The translations under genes were made by a program, and so were the position numbers. From Bolinopsis microptera (taxonomy: Eukaryota; Ctenophora; Tentaculata; Lobata; Bolinopsidae): a stretch of DNA of 64,000 bases. The stretch spans positions 6,844,483 through 6,908,482 of the forward strand of contig NC_087077.1 of NCBI RefSeq assembly GCF_026151205.1, in the 5' to 3' direction. This document shows positions 26,259 to 39,940 of this stretch, piece by piece; the stretch's first letter is position 1, and each line of letters begins with the position of its first letter. Under the pieces are notes generated by a model, which was not told the origin of the DNA, did not search any database, and saw nothing but the letters and a program-made list of their open reading frames with translations.

Positions 26259-29200
26259 ACACGTTTAATGAGTTATATATATTATTACGTGGTGAGCTAG
26301 GTGACGATGATTAAAGTTTGTATGTCACGTGTTCTTAGTAGAATGCAGGTCGTATTCCGGTATATGGTTGGCAGTTTCGCGGTAGTACTTGAGTTTTGGT
26401 TGGAGAGGTGAATGAACACAGGGTTAGGTTTTTGAAATTTTCGATTTAATTATCGAGAGAGCCTTCTGAATAGAATTGGTCAAACTCAAATCTCATTTAA
26501 AATCGCACCTCGTCTCGTCAAAATTATGAAACACAAGTAGTTGTAGAACAATTTTCTGTAACTAAAAATAAAATTGACAGAAAAGTGAAATCATACAAGT
26601 ATTTTAATCATGCAGGAAATGCGAAAAGAGGAGAAGCTCAACTGCAGGAGAAGAAAATGCTTAGTGGGCAACAGGAGGACATGCAAAAATATTGGGTTAG
26701 GTTCACTAGGTTGTGTATTGTGTAACAATTTACTATCCAAGTATTCATATAATAATAATAGTAGAATAGACCACTTTAGCACCTATTGTGGGACCTACGA
26801 GAAACAAAGTGTAAGTAATTATCTGATCACTTTAATTCCATTAATATTTAATACCCATAGGCCATAATGTTTGTTCTTAATATAAAAATCAAACAATGTT
26901 CTTTCGTGCATAATTGAACTGTGGTACGTCTTGGTCGGATCTATTGCCTGGGGAGCCCTGGCTTAAGTGTTCGTAAATGAAGATATAGCGGAGTCACAGT
27001 GAGTCAGCACTCAGCACTAGGCTGAGTGACAGGCTGAGCGGCATCCAGTAATACAATCTACTGCTACTTTTAGCGACACTAAAAACAAAGATCTCAAGTG
27101 ACATACGGTGCAGAGTGCAGACAATAAACGTTTATTTGGGATTAAAATGGGGAAAAATCGAGCGTGAATATTATCCCTGTACCCTAGATTGCCACAAATA
27201 ATATCATATTATGACCTATAATGTCATATTATGACTTATCAACAACCAACGCATAGACAATGGCAATGGTTTGGCGATATCTCCAGCTTTTATAAGAGTG
27301 TCGAGGGGTGTTGAATTACCCAACAGTTTAACAGCATTACTATTTACTAATCACAAACATAACAAATTGTGACAATTGTCTGAATTTTACGACTGTATAA
27401 CTTTTTAAAACGGATAGACCAGAAAGTTTCTTTGAAGCGTGAAGGGTTACAAGCCTTAGTGCAGCGAAATTACACTTATGAAAGCGTTAAAAAAGCCTAG
27501 CCCACATTTTAAGTGTGAAGTGGTGTGAGAGAAAACAGTATTTTCCGCTTACTCTCAATAATGTGTGACGCTCAATTTCCAATTATAATACCATTAAAAG
27601 TAATATTATTAGTAATAAAATGTTGCGAAAGTGCTACTTTATATATTCAGTATAACTTTAGCTTACTAAATAATTACAGCAGATGTGTGCTCGTGAGAAA
27701 GCTGATACTGATAGTTACTTCCAAAAGTGCTCAAGCCAGAAAACTGTATGTACATATCTGTGCGCTTCCAGTAATGTCATCAGAGGTGTAATAATATTAG
27801 GATTGTTTTTAAAATATTAAGCCTAGATTTTGATAACATTATCTCAAACACCAAAAGAAATAGTTGATAATTCGCTACAACGCAACAACCTGTACAGTGT
27901 ACAGACTAAAAACATTGCACACGGTTGTTTTTACTTCACGGCTGAAAAATCGCACGGTTGAAAGACTAAATAGAGCGACTTGTTCCCCAGAGAGGATTTA
28001 AGTTTCGCGTTCGAAACATCTGCTCCTCGAAGTACAAAATCTACTGGAAATCTGATTACGTGACGTGGGTACCATGGTAACGCTGGACTTGGCCTCTATT
28101 ATAAATACACAGACCTTCTAAATGGCCATAATCCGATGAAGACGCTAAATGAGCTTTGTTTTCGTTGTCCGTACTCAACAAAGAGCAATATATGTCGGGG
28201 ATTGCTCACTTTGTCGGATAAAAGTAATCTTATACCAGGAATAGATTTAATTTGCCCTCTACCGGGTCTTTTCGTTTATAGCGGAAAAGGTTAATAATGA
28301 TATTAGGACAAAAAGGACTGCAAAAACTCCCAAAACCCTATTACAATATTAATTGTAAAAGTAGATATTAACTATAACATTTGCAAATGTTGCTTTCCTG
28401 TAAGTTTATTTAAAACTAAAATATTAGATATAGAAATAGCTACTTCTATAACTTCTAAGAAGTTAAACTTTCGAATTTCTGTTCAACAAATTTACTACTG
28501 AACTCGATAGGTAATCCATCACCAGATCTCCTCGTCAAATGTTCGAAATTCAGAAAATCATCACGGTAAATATTTGAGAAATAACGACCATTAACTTCTA
28601 CAGAGTGATCGAATAAACTGACTACTATGTCACAGGGAAGATTGAAAATTCGGAGACTTCAAAGTCAGAAACTTTTGCCGTAAATTCTATCAGACTTAAC
28701 TGACGTAATATTCGAAATTTGTACAGCCGAAAATATGATACTTGAAGATATTCTGACAAAAAAGCGTCAAAAACCAACTGGCACAATTCAACACTTAAAA
28801 TTTCTGTAAGGTTAAAATCAGCTGAGAGCATTAAAGAATAGGAGAACATAACTACCATCAGCTGATAAAATGATACCGAGCTATTCTAACGTTCGTTGCC
28901 AGGGAGACAGTATGCAATGCTTCAACAAGCCAGGAATACATCTTAAATGACTATTTGTTGCTTTCTCGAAGCAGGCTGTGATTGATGATCCCAACGTATG
29001 ACCCTATAAGGGTGCCTTGTTCAGATCACCATTAACAAATTGCTTATAATGCCGGATAGTAAGTAGCCGGCTCAACATGTGGATCTTGAATAGGTCATCA
29101 TGTGAACTGGGTGTAGCAAATAAAAAACAAATACTAAAACTACGAGCTACCAAAATAAGCAAAAGCTGGTATTTGATACGGTAGTGCAAATGACTGCTAC

Positions 29201-31365
29201 GGTAGTGCTACGGTAGTGCTACGGTAGTGCAAATGACTGTAATAAGTGTGTCGGTAAAGAATGTTGGAGGCACACAAACAAAACTGATCTTACTTAGCAA
29301 TCTTCATTATCCAATTACAACGAGGTAACTGAGGGAACCAATAACGGAATACTGCTATCAGTCTTGTCTAACATAATACGGAGTAATGTAAGGATACTCA
29401 GTCTAACTTTTAGTGATTCTAGGTAAGTTATCTAGAGTTGCTGAAGAAAGAGAACTCGATTTATGAGAGTTTTCCTGGCGTAATGAACTGTGAACAGTTA
29501 TAAACACCTGCGCATGCCGGAGTGTGTTATAAACGGAAACTATCGGTGCCAGCAAATAAAGCTTGGTTCATTAAATTTAATTAGAATCTTCCGATTGATC
29601 AACGAGTGAAATAAAGGATATTGAGACATCTGAGCGACATATAAGTAAAGTCACAGATATTAAAAGATAAAGATTTTAAACTAACGTAGTCGCATGTCGC
29701 AGTATCACTTGAGTCGGCCGGATGACTGGAGTGTGCTGATTAACGATCATCAGGGTGACGATTTTAGGACATAAAAGGCAATAATAATTCATTTCCGCAA
29801 TCATAATCCATACTACAATTACAAATTGAATTCTTATTCAAAGGGAATCATCACAAGCTCATGGAATATGGATGTCTTTATTTGTCTTATCCATGTCCTT
29901 CGCGTTATCAAGCATGATTTTTTACACATTCTAGCGAGTTTTTTACAAGTGCTTCTTACTAGCACCATAAAAACTTTAAAGCTTTTTGATTCAGCATTTA
30001 TTACATGCTATTGTTTGCGATTAGATCTTGCTTTGTTCAATGTTGACTTCCAGACAAACCTTATTAGCTTTTTTTATGCAGATTTTTACAAACAAAACCT
30101 GCAAAAAAAAAGAAAACGAAAAAGAAAAAAAAACAACAAAATAACATCTGATGCCCAACGTTTTCTCATAAGTGTGTAAGTTTTAAACATAAAGTAGAAA
30201 GAAAGCTGACAGTTTATAACTTGTCTAAATTGCGTGACCTTCTATATTTCTATATTCTCAGGAAATATAGTTTGACCTACTTATAATGTCCATGTCGTTA
30301 TTTGTTTGACAGTTACAAGTAATACTTGAACAGTGCACCCGATATCTAAACACAAATATTGGTAAACCTACAGTTATCCAGTTTAAACCCGGATTATGTC
30401 CATCTGAGTCGCAGAAGCTTTAAAAAACAACAAAATTTGTTGGTGTGAGTGACCGTTGAGCGCATGTTCATTGTTCATTAACTCTGCGTTCATTAGTCTT
30501 GCGTTATCTGATTAAGTTGCGAATCCAATGGGTTTGAACAAACTCTTTTCTAGATGTAGAATTACATCTATGAACCCAGTGAAACTCGACAAAGACTCAA
30601 TCAATTGACAATGTTCACAGTTAAGAAGATGAAGTAGGTACAGCATCTTATATTTAATATTCCTGATTCCTGCTATTGAAGCAGCAAGGAAAAAAAAACA
30701 ACGAAATACTAGAACGTGACCTACTCAGAGTAAACATTATAAAACTTTGTCTCAGATATAAGGTTACCAGTCTAGCCGAACTTGAATCTGATGAATAACG
30801 GCTTAATTCCTGACTAAGAAATTGAAAATTAAATTTTGAGCGGCTACAGCTGTAAAAGACATATTTTGTTCGAGAAACAAAATCGAGAAATTAGATCTTA
30901 TGAATCGGACAAAAGATGTGATGGGAAAATATGATCAGGAATCTCTTAAGTTACTTAATTTACCTGAGCAGGAACTGTGAAGTGTGATGGTACCGCAATT
31001 ATCAGCTGACTGTCTAACAACCTTAAAAATGTCAACAGATAATTTCTGAGTTTTTTAGAATTTTAAACTTCATACTTTGCGAGGATGGAAACATATTGTT
31101 TGGATGCTCGAAATATTGGAGTTTTCCAACGATATAACTGATTGGAAGAGTAGAAAATTTGTCACAATGACGTGTTTAATATTCATACATAGTGAACCCA
31201 CAAGAGAGAATTAGGCAGATTAAGGCCGACCAAGACAAAGCTACTTGTCTATGTTACTGAACTCTGAAGGAAGTTGGGACAAACTCTAAAGAGGAACTGC
31301 GAACCCTGATGCGGGACAGGGATATATGGAGGGGGTTATCTGGCGTAGATCAGACTTAGTTCCGA

Positions 31366-31367
31366 CA

Positions 31368-31420
<53 letters not shown>

Positions 31421-31422
31421 AT
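31366..31422 (+). repeat. (TAG)n trinucleotide microsatellite
   Basis: About eighteen consecutive tag/agt units. The polytyrosine and polythreonine frames opposite are artefacts of the repeat. Confidence 0.95.
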
Positions 31423-33013
31423 AGTTGTATAATAGTTGTAGAGAAACTCGGTAATAGGCAGGGAAGGTATGTAACGTCTTATCTGGAGAATATTGGAGGT
31501 CGTGGAGCCTAAGCTGCCGCCTGGTGTGGGAACTGGCACTACCAGTTCCTTTTGTCACTGACATCCTTTCTTATATTTGTCATTTTTTACCAGTTATATT
31601 TATATTTATTTTGCTCCCTGCTTATACATTATAATTGAATGATACCGGGTGTAGAGCACAGCCTTCGTGAATGTTTGTGATGGCGATACTGGTAAATTAG
31701 ACTGTAGAATAATGACATAAGATATAATATTAAAATATTCGCACCTAGTTTTGTTCTCAAAGTGCAGTAACAGCAAAAAAAACCGCTCTCTGATAATGCA
31801 ATCTGCTACTTGTTGCAGGATAGCGATGATGTAATTTGAAATTTCAGGTTAATAACAGGCTTTTTGTAAAATTGGTTTATGTGATTCTAGACCATATGAG
31901 AGCCACCTACCGTCACATCGGAAAGATAATCACTCTTTCCAAATTTGTCTATTTGTCTCAGGTATACCGGTTTTTGCAACCTAAACCAGTTACGCCTTTG
32001 CACGATTACATCTCAAGTTGTTTAAACCTTCACTTGTTATCTCATTAGTTAGTAAACAAGCCATTTGAGATGGAAATTGAAGATGGTTAGAGCCAATCAT
32101 TACTGAGATTCCACGTAATTGCATAGATTTTGACGTCACTTAATGTCGCCCAGCTGGCGGTTTTGCGGGCGTGACATTTCATCGCTTTGTTCAAATTCAA
32201 TGGTCACATTAAGTCTTCATTATACATCCAAAGTTTCAACATCAGTTGTTCTTTATACGATGTGATTACCTACTTAGATTCGTTACTTACTGTACCTACT
32301 ATTAGAGCTAAATACGATTACTGTGACGTAATGCAGCGGACTTTAGAACATTTTGCAGAAAACTTACAGCGTTATTATTAGATATTTACCCTGAGTTTGC
32401 ATCGGGATTTATACACGTCACCACCTATAAGCAATAAGCATATACGATTACCAAACTCTTGATTTGTAGTTGTTGTAGGTACGTTTATCATATTCATTTA
32501 CCGTCGTAAAATAAACTTATAACCTGCATTCAAATTCTTAGATCGCTGATAGAATCATTTTTGTACAGTTTGTTTGACCGTTGACGTGATTATTCTATGT
32601 AGGAAATCAGCAAGATTAGTTGAGAGTGTTGGATTATGCAATACCCTGATATGCATATATTCAGGCTGCGCCCGATTATACTATGTTATACCATCTACAT
32701 TGTACACTGTACATTGTAAAGTGTACCATGTGCAGTGTGCACACAGCAATCATATTTCTCTGTTGTAATTTCCACAGAATCTTTCAGACTGTAAGCCTGG
32801 TATCATCGGCTTATTATTTCGGCCTCGAATAATGTTGGTAGTAGCAGAAAGGCCTCGAGCAGTGCACAATATCTCTGACCTGCGCCACTGTTGCTTATCT
32901 TTTTCTTTCTTATAACATCATTTATTTGACAACTGATTTTGCTTATGACACAAAATGGTCGTCAAACCGTAAGAATATAATCTATTCCAATCTTAGGAAT
33001 CAGTCAAACTATC

Positions 33014-36000
33014 ATGTGTGGAATATTCGCTTGTTTTGGTGAGAATTGTGACAGGATGGTTGCAGTGGAGAATGCTCATAAACAAATCCATCGTGGTCCG
33101 GACGATTTCTACTGCCAGAAAGTGACAGGTTAGTTTTGCTTTCAAATTATTAACTGTTCTTCGAACGGATTAATCTAAATTAATAAACCAACCGTTTATT
33201 GAACGGATCATTCCTCAAAATGGACTGTTCGTAGAGCAGGCCGATCATAAATCAAAACGAATCCCTGAAAAGTTTACGTAGATGACAGCTATGGGCTATC
33301 CTGTATCTTTGCAAACCCTCCCTCTTAGGTGGTCTTTTATGTTTTACTCGCCTCAACATTATGGACAGAACGATACAAGGCCGGCAACCCTTCGACTTCC
33401 AAGAGTACACAGCAATGATGAACGGTGAGATCTACAACCACAAGACCCTTGAGAAAGAGTTTGGCATCGTGCCCAAGGGAAAGAGTGATTGTGAACTTTT
33501 ACCTGAACTCTTCAGCAAGGTGGGTTAAATACGTGGACCAGCAAATATTGGACAAACATGTGGTCTCTTTAAGTCTTTAATCAACAACAACAACAAACGA
33601 ATCACCAGATCCCCAGATAGCACTACTATAATACATGTAGTTAGTGCAAATTGAAATCTAAACTCCGTTTCACCTGCATTTTAAAATTACCGGTAAGATT
33701 AGCCCAAATTTACTTTCTTCCAAGAAAGTAAATTATTGTAATTGTTACTTTGTTGATGATTACCAACTAGAGAAAAGCTTGATTTGTAACGTGCGAAAGT
33801 CTAGTCATGAAATACATTTAAAATCCAAATATTATTTTTGAATCACCCTGTAATTCATCTTCACGGCACTGATATAACCATTTTGTAGATCGGGGAGGAG
33901 CTGCCGAAGAGACTGGATGGCATGTTTGCTTGTGTTATTGTCAACAACAAGACTGGCGAAATCTTTATCATGCGGGATCACATTGGTATTTAACTTTAAT
34001 TTAAGTAATCAATCAATGTTGACCTGAAAAAGGAAACGTTTGTGCAGCGTTAGTTTTACTATATTCCTTTTCAAGGTGTAAATAGAAAAAGAATTCCTAG
34101 CGCTCATTACTGAGTAACAGCTCACAGTTTTTGATAGTTAGAAAAGAGAACTTGTCGCAAGCTTACCTCAAGTACTATAATTAAAAGTTTTGATTAGATT
34201 TATTGAGAGTGAAACCTCAAACCAGTCTAACTTTAGGTATAATCCCTCTATACTGGGGTACGGACACAATCGGAAGACTCTACATTGCCAGCGAGCAGAA
34301 GTGTCTGGTGGATGTATGTGAGGTAGTGGAGATCTTCCCACCAAGAATGACTTACCAGGGCCCACCCGAGATGGGAAAACTGAAGCAGTGGTATTTCATG
34401 GATTGGGTACCTCAGGTCGGTTTATTCTATGTGTATTCTGCTAAATGGACTATTTTTACAATTGATTATCTGATTTCGTAGGAGATTATGCAAGATTTAT
34501 GAAGTACTCAGAAATATGCTGAAAATAAGTTTGGTTAGAAATTTACTCAGATTACTGCGTAGGTTTACTCTTTGGAAATCGAAGAAAAGGTGTATGATAG
34601 AATATATAATGGAATGTACAAAGCAGTGGAGAAGATGATACCCTGTGATTCCCCTAACGGTTTCTTGCTCAGTGGAGGTATGTAATAGATCTAGTTTGCT
34701 GATTCCTGATCTGAAGTGATTATCATTTAATAACAAACTGGTCTGTGTAACCATGGAAATCAATAATAACAAGTAAAACCTTTGATAAAAGCAGTGATGC
34801 AAACACCGTAATTCAAATGAAAATTTTCTCAGGTCTAGACTCGTCTCTGGTTGCAGCTTTGGCACGGAAGGTCCTAGGGCCGGACGCCGAAATACACACC
34901 TTCACCATAGGACTGGAGAACGCTCCGGACTTCAAGTTCGCCAGAGAAGTAGCTGAACACATCGGATCTATACATCACGAGTTTACCTACACTTTACAAG
35001 AAGGAATAGATGTTATCCCGCAGGCGAGTCGTATTACTATTAAAGTTATAGCGCTCATCTAGAATTCATTGTGTCCCGTGAAGTTTCGCTTGGAACTGGT
35101 CACAGACCTAGGTTCATAGGGAAGGTCACATATCTCAGAAAATCTAATTCTCACTAATATAAATCTAACAGCGTTTCCATAACCTATCACGGCGAATTTT
35201 TGTTTCACATTCTAATATTTTTGTTGTACAGCCGATTCCGATAAAATGTCTAAACCAACCCCATGTACAGGTTATATCGAAGATAGAATCATTTGACACC
35301 ACAACGATCCGATCCTCAACTCCTCAGTACCTACTGGGCAAGAAGATCCAGTCCTGGGGCTTCAAGATGGTGATGTCCGGAGAGGGTGCTGATGAGGCCT
35401 GGGGTGGATATCTTTACTTCCATTACGCTCCAAATGATGAAGGTTTCACAGTGTAAAATTTTCTTATCTAAATCCGATCCTCCGTCTTAACTTTGATCAG
35501 TCGAGCTTTCACTTTCGTCAAAAATTTCGAATAACGTTTATAATTTTAATCAAGTTTAGATGGTGTATGTCGACTGTCGCTAAGAAGTGGGGCTACCTAG
35601 GGAGGTTGGTGGGTCTTATCTGACCTCCCCAAGCCTCCTTTTAACCACTTCCCATCCCACAGAGTTTAACGAAGAGATGAAGGACAAGCTGGCGGACCTG
35701 CACTATTACGATTGTCTCCGAACCAACAAGTCCATGTTGGCCAGCAGTGTTGAGACTAGAGTACCTTTCTTAGACCCAGAACTTCTTGATATTGCCATGA
35801 CCGTACCTGTCAATATGAAACACCCCAAGTTTATCAAGGTACAGTTTTATGATAATAATTCTTGGTATTTCTTGGTATATTTTCGTTTTTCTTGGTATTT
35901 CTTGGTACGCTGCACAGTAGAAATATAGCGGATTATGCATTTGTAAATAAATAAACGGCTTTAAAACTAATATAACTATTTTAAACATTTAAAATATCCA

Positions 36001-37043
36001 TACAACAGTTTAGTCACGATTAACAGATCCTAAGCCCAGACTTTTAGAATGTGAGTCAGTAAAAAGTAATAAGTTTTCAGTAAAAAGTAATGACTTTTTA
36101 GTAAAAAGTAATAACTATTTTCAGTACGAAGGTAGACCGATAGAAAAGGGCGTGTTAAGGAAAGCTTGTGACAGAGACGATTTGCTGCCTAAAAGTGTTC
36201 TCTGGAGACAAAAGGAGCAGTTTTCAGGTTTTACATTCCTGTTGCTTTGTTTAAGATCTATTTGGATGAAACTAATTACAACACTACAAATCTATTATAC
36301 ATTTATTGAGAATTATGTAATGTAACGTGATGGGAATATTTTAAACGGGCATATCCTGTCCAAACCCAGGATGCACTACATGAAGAATTCGTTGTAACTT
36401 TGTATGAAAAGCATTAATAAGATGTATTTCATATTGACATTAGTCTAATAATGAACCGTTCATCGAAAAAATAGCCGTTACCACAGAGCTCCAAAAAGTT
36501 ATCGTAATGGTTCTTTTTTATAGAACATTGGGGTTATATTGGGGTTATATTGGGGTTATATTGGGGTTATATTGGGGTTATAATCTAATGTTTGTACCTT
36601 CCAGACTCGGTGGGTTACGGTTGGATTGATGGGCTAAAGCAGCATTACAAGGAAATGGGAACTACGGAGGAGGATTTCAACATGTCCATGTACAAGAAGT
36701 TCAACTTCTCCAGTACGACTGTAAAAACAGGTATCATGACAATACGTTCATTACATGTTGCTGATAGTAAACAAAATTATCAAAAGGGATTGTACCCTTT
36801 CCTTTGGCCCCGTAAACCATAAACTTGACGGCATTCCATTTTCTATGTTTTTCTAGTTAATTCATGGTCCTGTTTCCAAGTAGGTGACCATGACCTCCCC
36901 CAGGTAAAACAGTGGCCTGTTCCACACCACGAGGAGCTAGCTGGATGCCAGAAGGTACTGCTGCCGACGCTTCAGGAAGATCAGTCACCTCAGTCCATCA
37001 GAGTTCTACAGACAAGGAGGCTCTGATCATGACGGAGGATTAA
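33014..37043 (+). CDS. asnB-like: Asparagine synthetase, glutamine-hydrolysing, AsnB type (11 exons)
   Basis: It makes asparagine from aspartate, glutamine and ATP. Exons: 33014-33128, 33329-33519, 33889-33985, 34237-34415, 34563-34677, 34833-35023, 35271-35442, 35663-35838, 36125-36227, 36605-36730 and 36904-37043, total 534 residues. The start MCGIF supplies the Cys2 glutaminase nucleophile. MNGEIYNH and SDCE mark the class II amidotransferase domain; the synthetase PPi loop SGGLDSS is split by an intron; [12 protein letters not shown] and RQKEQFSD follow. GIIPLY, VQEG-like TLQEG and the C-terminal VACST...[12 protein letters not shown] are closer to bacterial and plant AsnB than to human ASNS. 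Intron 6 has a GC donor (CAG|GCGAGT). About 25 residues corresponding to the YLYREIFE-type segment between exons 10 and 11 are absent although the frame is intact; a missed micro-exon or true loss is possible. Confidence 0.95.
36528..36582 (+). repeat. 11-bp tandem repeat (ttggggttata), 5 copies
   Basis: Five exact copies lie in the intron just upstream of asparagine synthetase exon 10. Confidence 0.95.
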
Positions 37044-39152
37044 CAGAGATGAATTTTCATAGGATAACACATGGATAGCTAGTTTTGAATTAAGGTTTCT
37101 GAAATATTTAATGATCTTTATGATACATTTTGATCTTATCTGGATATAATATCAAATGACTTAAATGGAATTTATTAAATTATTTACGAGATGAAATTAG
37201 GTTGATAACAATAAGACTTCAAATCAGTGTATCCGATGACGGCATATTAAAATGGTTAAATGAATTTAGATAATGTAGTGCAGTAAGTTCGTGATCATAC
37301 ATTTTTTAAGTGTAGTTAGGTATTTAAATACAGATTAGGATAATCAATGATATTTAATTTGGGCACATACCATAATCTGCCTAGTAGTATAGTGCCTAGT
37401 CTGCATAGTGCCTATTTTGTTTTATTAGTGTGAAATGCAAGCTTATTCTGAGTTTTATTTTGTCAAGGTAACAAAATTGACTAAGAAATATCTGATATCG
37501 ATACGTGAATATATTCAATCCCACTCTCTGCGCATAGATTCTAGTAAAATTAGTATTAATCTCAGTCTAACTTATTACAACCCTAAGACTAAGATAAGAT
37601 AACTGGCATGAAATACGTAATAAGATAGACTCGTGAAAAATGCGTATCTTATTCTTACGTTACAGAGCCCAGAAGTACAGACAAGAATTTTATCCGCTGA
37701 TATAGTGCTAATTATAATTTTACATTAGAATGTTCAGGAATTGTAATTTACGCACTGATTTGTACAGCGTAAATTATATTTATTGGCTTTATATTAATCA
37801 AACTGTACAACTCCGTGACATATCTGCAATTTTGCGTGTTTACACCACCCCTAATCCAAGCTGTCCACTCTCCATAGTCCATTAGCTGCTGCAGCGTTTC
37901 TCACTTCTCGTCACATTCGTATATTAGTATTACTATATCACTATCAGTTGTTGATCCTTTGCATTTAATGGCGTCATGAAATTTTGATATAGTTAAGATT
38001 AATGCAGAGTTTATCAAAGTCAGATATTAATTATTATCAGTGCATGGCTAGTAAGGAGTCATGCACGGCAAAGCACGGAGCGAACAAATTTATTATTTAT
38101 TACAGATTTATTTTCTGCTTACAGTTACAAATTCGAAGGCGCGGCTTTATTTTTTAAAGAAACAGACATCAAAATCAATCAAATGTCAAAAAACACGCGG
38201 TTCTATTTACAATCTAAGAGGAGAATTTCGAATCAATGAACTTATAAATCCTTATTAATACACCTATAAAATATATATAAATACACATAATTTAAGAAAA
38301 GACGCTCGTGATTAATCAGTTTTCTTTTGAACCCCTGTTATTTGATTAATTAGTTTGAGCTATGTTTCTTAAATACGAAAATTTCTTAATTTGTGTCTAA
38401 AAATGGAGCCAGTGAATGGAACCGTGAGTCAATGAATATCATACAAACCTCATAGTTTTCTCCCTCTTTTCATCAATTTTCACTTTAATTATAAAATCAG
38501 TTCTCGATTTGGAATCAGTATCAAATACCTTGTCTGGTTTCCCAATCCAATTGCAGTCCTAACAGTTTTCCAATCCTCATTTAGATTTGTAACTTTTGAT
38601 CCTGTTGCATTCCCATGGGAATCACATGGGATGGTGTCGGAACTCGGAGCCAGTAACTATTTTAAAAGTTGTATCAGCAGGGCTGCTCCGGATCCTTATA
38701 TCGTTCTGCATGAAAATTCTAGTTCTACACTAGTTCTAAGTTCTACTGCTAAGTGCATTCAAGTGGATCATGCTAGCTTCATTGGGTCGTTCTGATCAGG
38801 GCGTTCCCATATCGGGGAATATGGCCCGTTATTTACAGCACAGATCACGAAACTTCTTGTTGTTACCATGATATATGACATATATCATCCTGAAAGATCT
38901 TGCTATTGCCATGATAAATCCTGAGGGGTATATTATTCTTGCCACGGTAAGATCACCACTTGACAAGTCTTTATGTGAGCGTTGTTATAGCTGACTGCTC
39001 GTATTTAGAGTGGGCTGTTATATTTTTGTCAATATTTGGGCAGATTACTAAATGTTTCAGTGATCCAATCACGACCTTCTCATCACCGCTGAGAATTTAT
39101 TTTCTCATAATTTTTCGAGTTTGCAGGTGCCGTTTCAGAGGTTATTAAAATA
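37044..39152. other. 3' flank of asparagine synthetase, no gene seen
   Basis: AT-rich sequence with no supported exon. It contains the 3'UTR of asparagine synthetase; the polyadenylation site was not assigned. Confidence 0.5.
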
Positions 39153-39290
39153 ATGAACTTTAAACAGCTGTTAATGGAACACGGCTGGTCAGAGGGCGTT
39201 ATAATTGCTGGTGCTTATATTCCACTAAATATTTCTTGTTGGGCAATGAGTAAAAAACTAATTACTGGTCAATGGCGCAAGAACCACACC
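39153..39290 (+). CDS. Small ORF cut by the palindromic element (uncertain host exon)
   Basis: An ATG at 39153 opens 46 codons up to the element's left boundary, with a hydrophobic stretch (VIIAGAYIPLNISCWAM) and a basic end. An acceptor-like TTTGCAG at 39119-39125 lies upstream in a compatible frame. On the other side of the element, after the duplicated hexamer, the frame would continue for six codons to a stop. This could be the last exon of a small membrane protein disrupted by insertion, or a chance ORF. No family was recognised. Confidence 0.25.
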
Positions 39291-39349
39291 AGTAGATGGG
39301 AATGTGTGAAGGCCCGCCATCAAGTAGCCCCCAGCCACTCACAGCACGC

Positions 39350-39575
39350 CCTCAGGTCACGTGACAGCACGTCACAAGGGTCACGTGACAGATCACATGT
39401 CATGTAACCACGTGACAAGCTCGTTAATTAAATGTCAAGGTCACGTGACATTTGATTGACCAATAAGGAGCCAGAACGTCATGACGAATCAATCAATAAT
39501 CCCGACTAAAGGATCTAAAGTCTGATTAAACGGTTGCCAAGCAGGTTCCTGTTATTTGATTACCGGTCACGTGTT
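39350..39575. promoter_or_regulatory. Cluster of TCACGTGA palindromes in the terminal arm
   Basis: TCACGTGA or CACGTG occurs at 39357, 39381, 39409, 39441 and 39568, with near variants between. The mirrored set lies in the right arm (about 46800-47022). GTCACGTGAC is the E-box bound by USF/MITF/TFE-type bHLH-Zip proteins in animals. A role in transcription of the element or in recognition of its ends is inferred. Confidence 0.5.
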
Positions 39576-39750
39576 TAGCTTAAGCATCATGTGACATGAA
39601 TGTTATTTGAACCTCAAGATCACATGACAGGAGTCACTTGATTACCCGTCAGAACGTCATGATGAATAATTCAATAATCCTGTCTAAAGGATCTAAAGTC
39701 TGATTAAACGGCTGCCAAGCAGGCTCCTGTCACTTGATTACTGGTCAAAT
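39472..39750 (+). repeat. 178-bp direct repeat inside the arm
   Basis: Blocks starting cagaacgtcatga at 39472 and 39650 run in parallel through aaaggatctaaagtctgatt and gccaagcagg. The same pair is mirrored in the right arm (about 46646-46910). Confidence 0.8.
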
Positions 39751-39940
39751 GATTCTTCACGATTTACCCCGGTCCAGTCACCACTCCAAATAAGCAGAGG
39801 GTGACATAACGAAATGTGGTGTAGGGTTACCATCGCTCGACCTCCTGGAAATTACAAGTCTTATCATCAATTTTCTGACATTTAAGCAATAGCTACAGTA
39901 TCTGAACCACATTTTCACCCTTTAAGATATAACAACTGTT

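Larger units (their letters stand above)
23730..33013. other. Long gene-free stretch upstream of asparagine synthetase
   Basis: I found no spliced gene or domain. Contents: a hairpin (24191-24245), a 10-bp array (25233-25277), a diverged repeat pair (25550-25682 and 26633-26790), a 14-bp array (26212-26258), an 11-bp array (29195-29230) and a (TAG)n tract (31366-31422). Small exons of unknown genes could be missed. Confidence 0.5.

Noticed and set aside
29826-30179. 117-codon plus-strand frame ending in a Lys-rich run
   Set aside because: Low-complexity AT-rich translation with a poly-A-derived lysine stretch; no supporting signals.
31286-31564. Frame with polytyrosine or polythreonine run
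   Set aside because: Opposite strand of the (TAG)n repeat; no splice or domain support.
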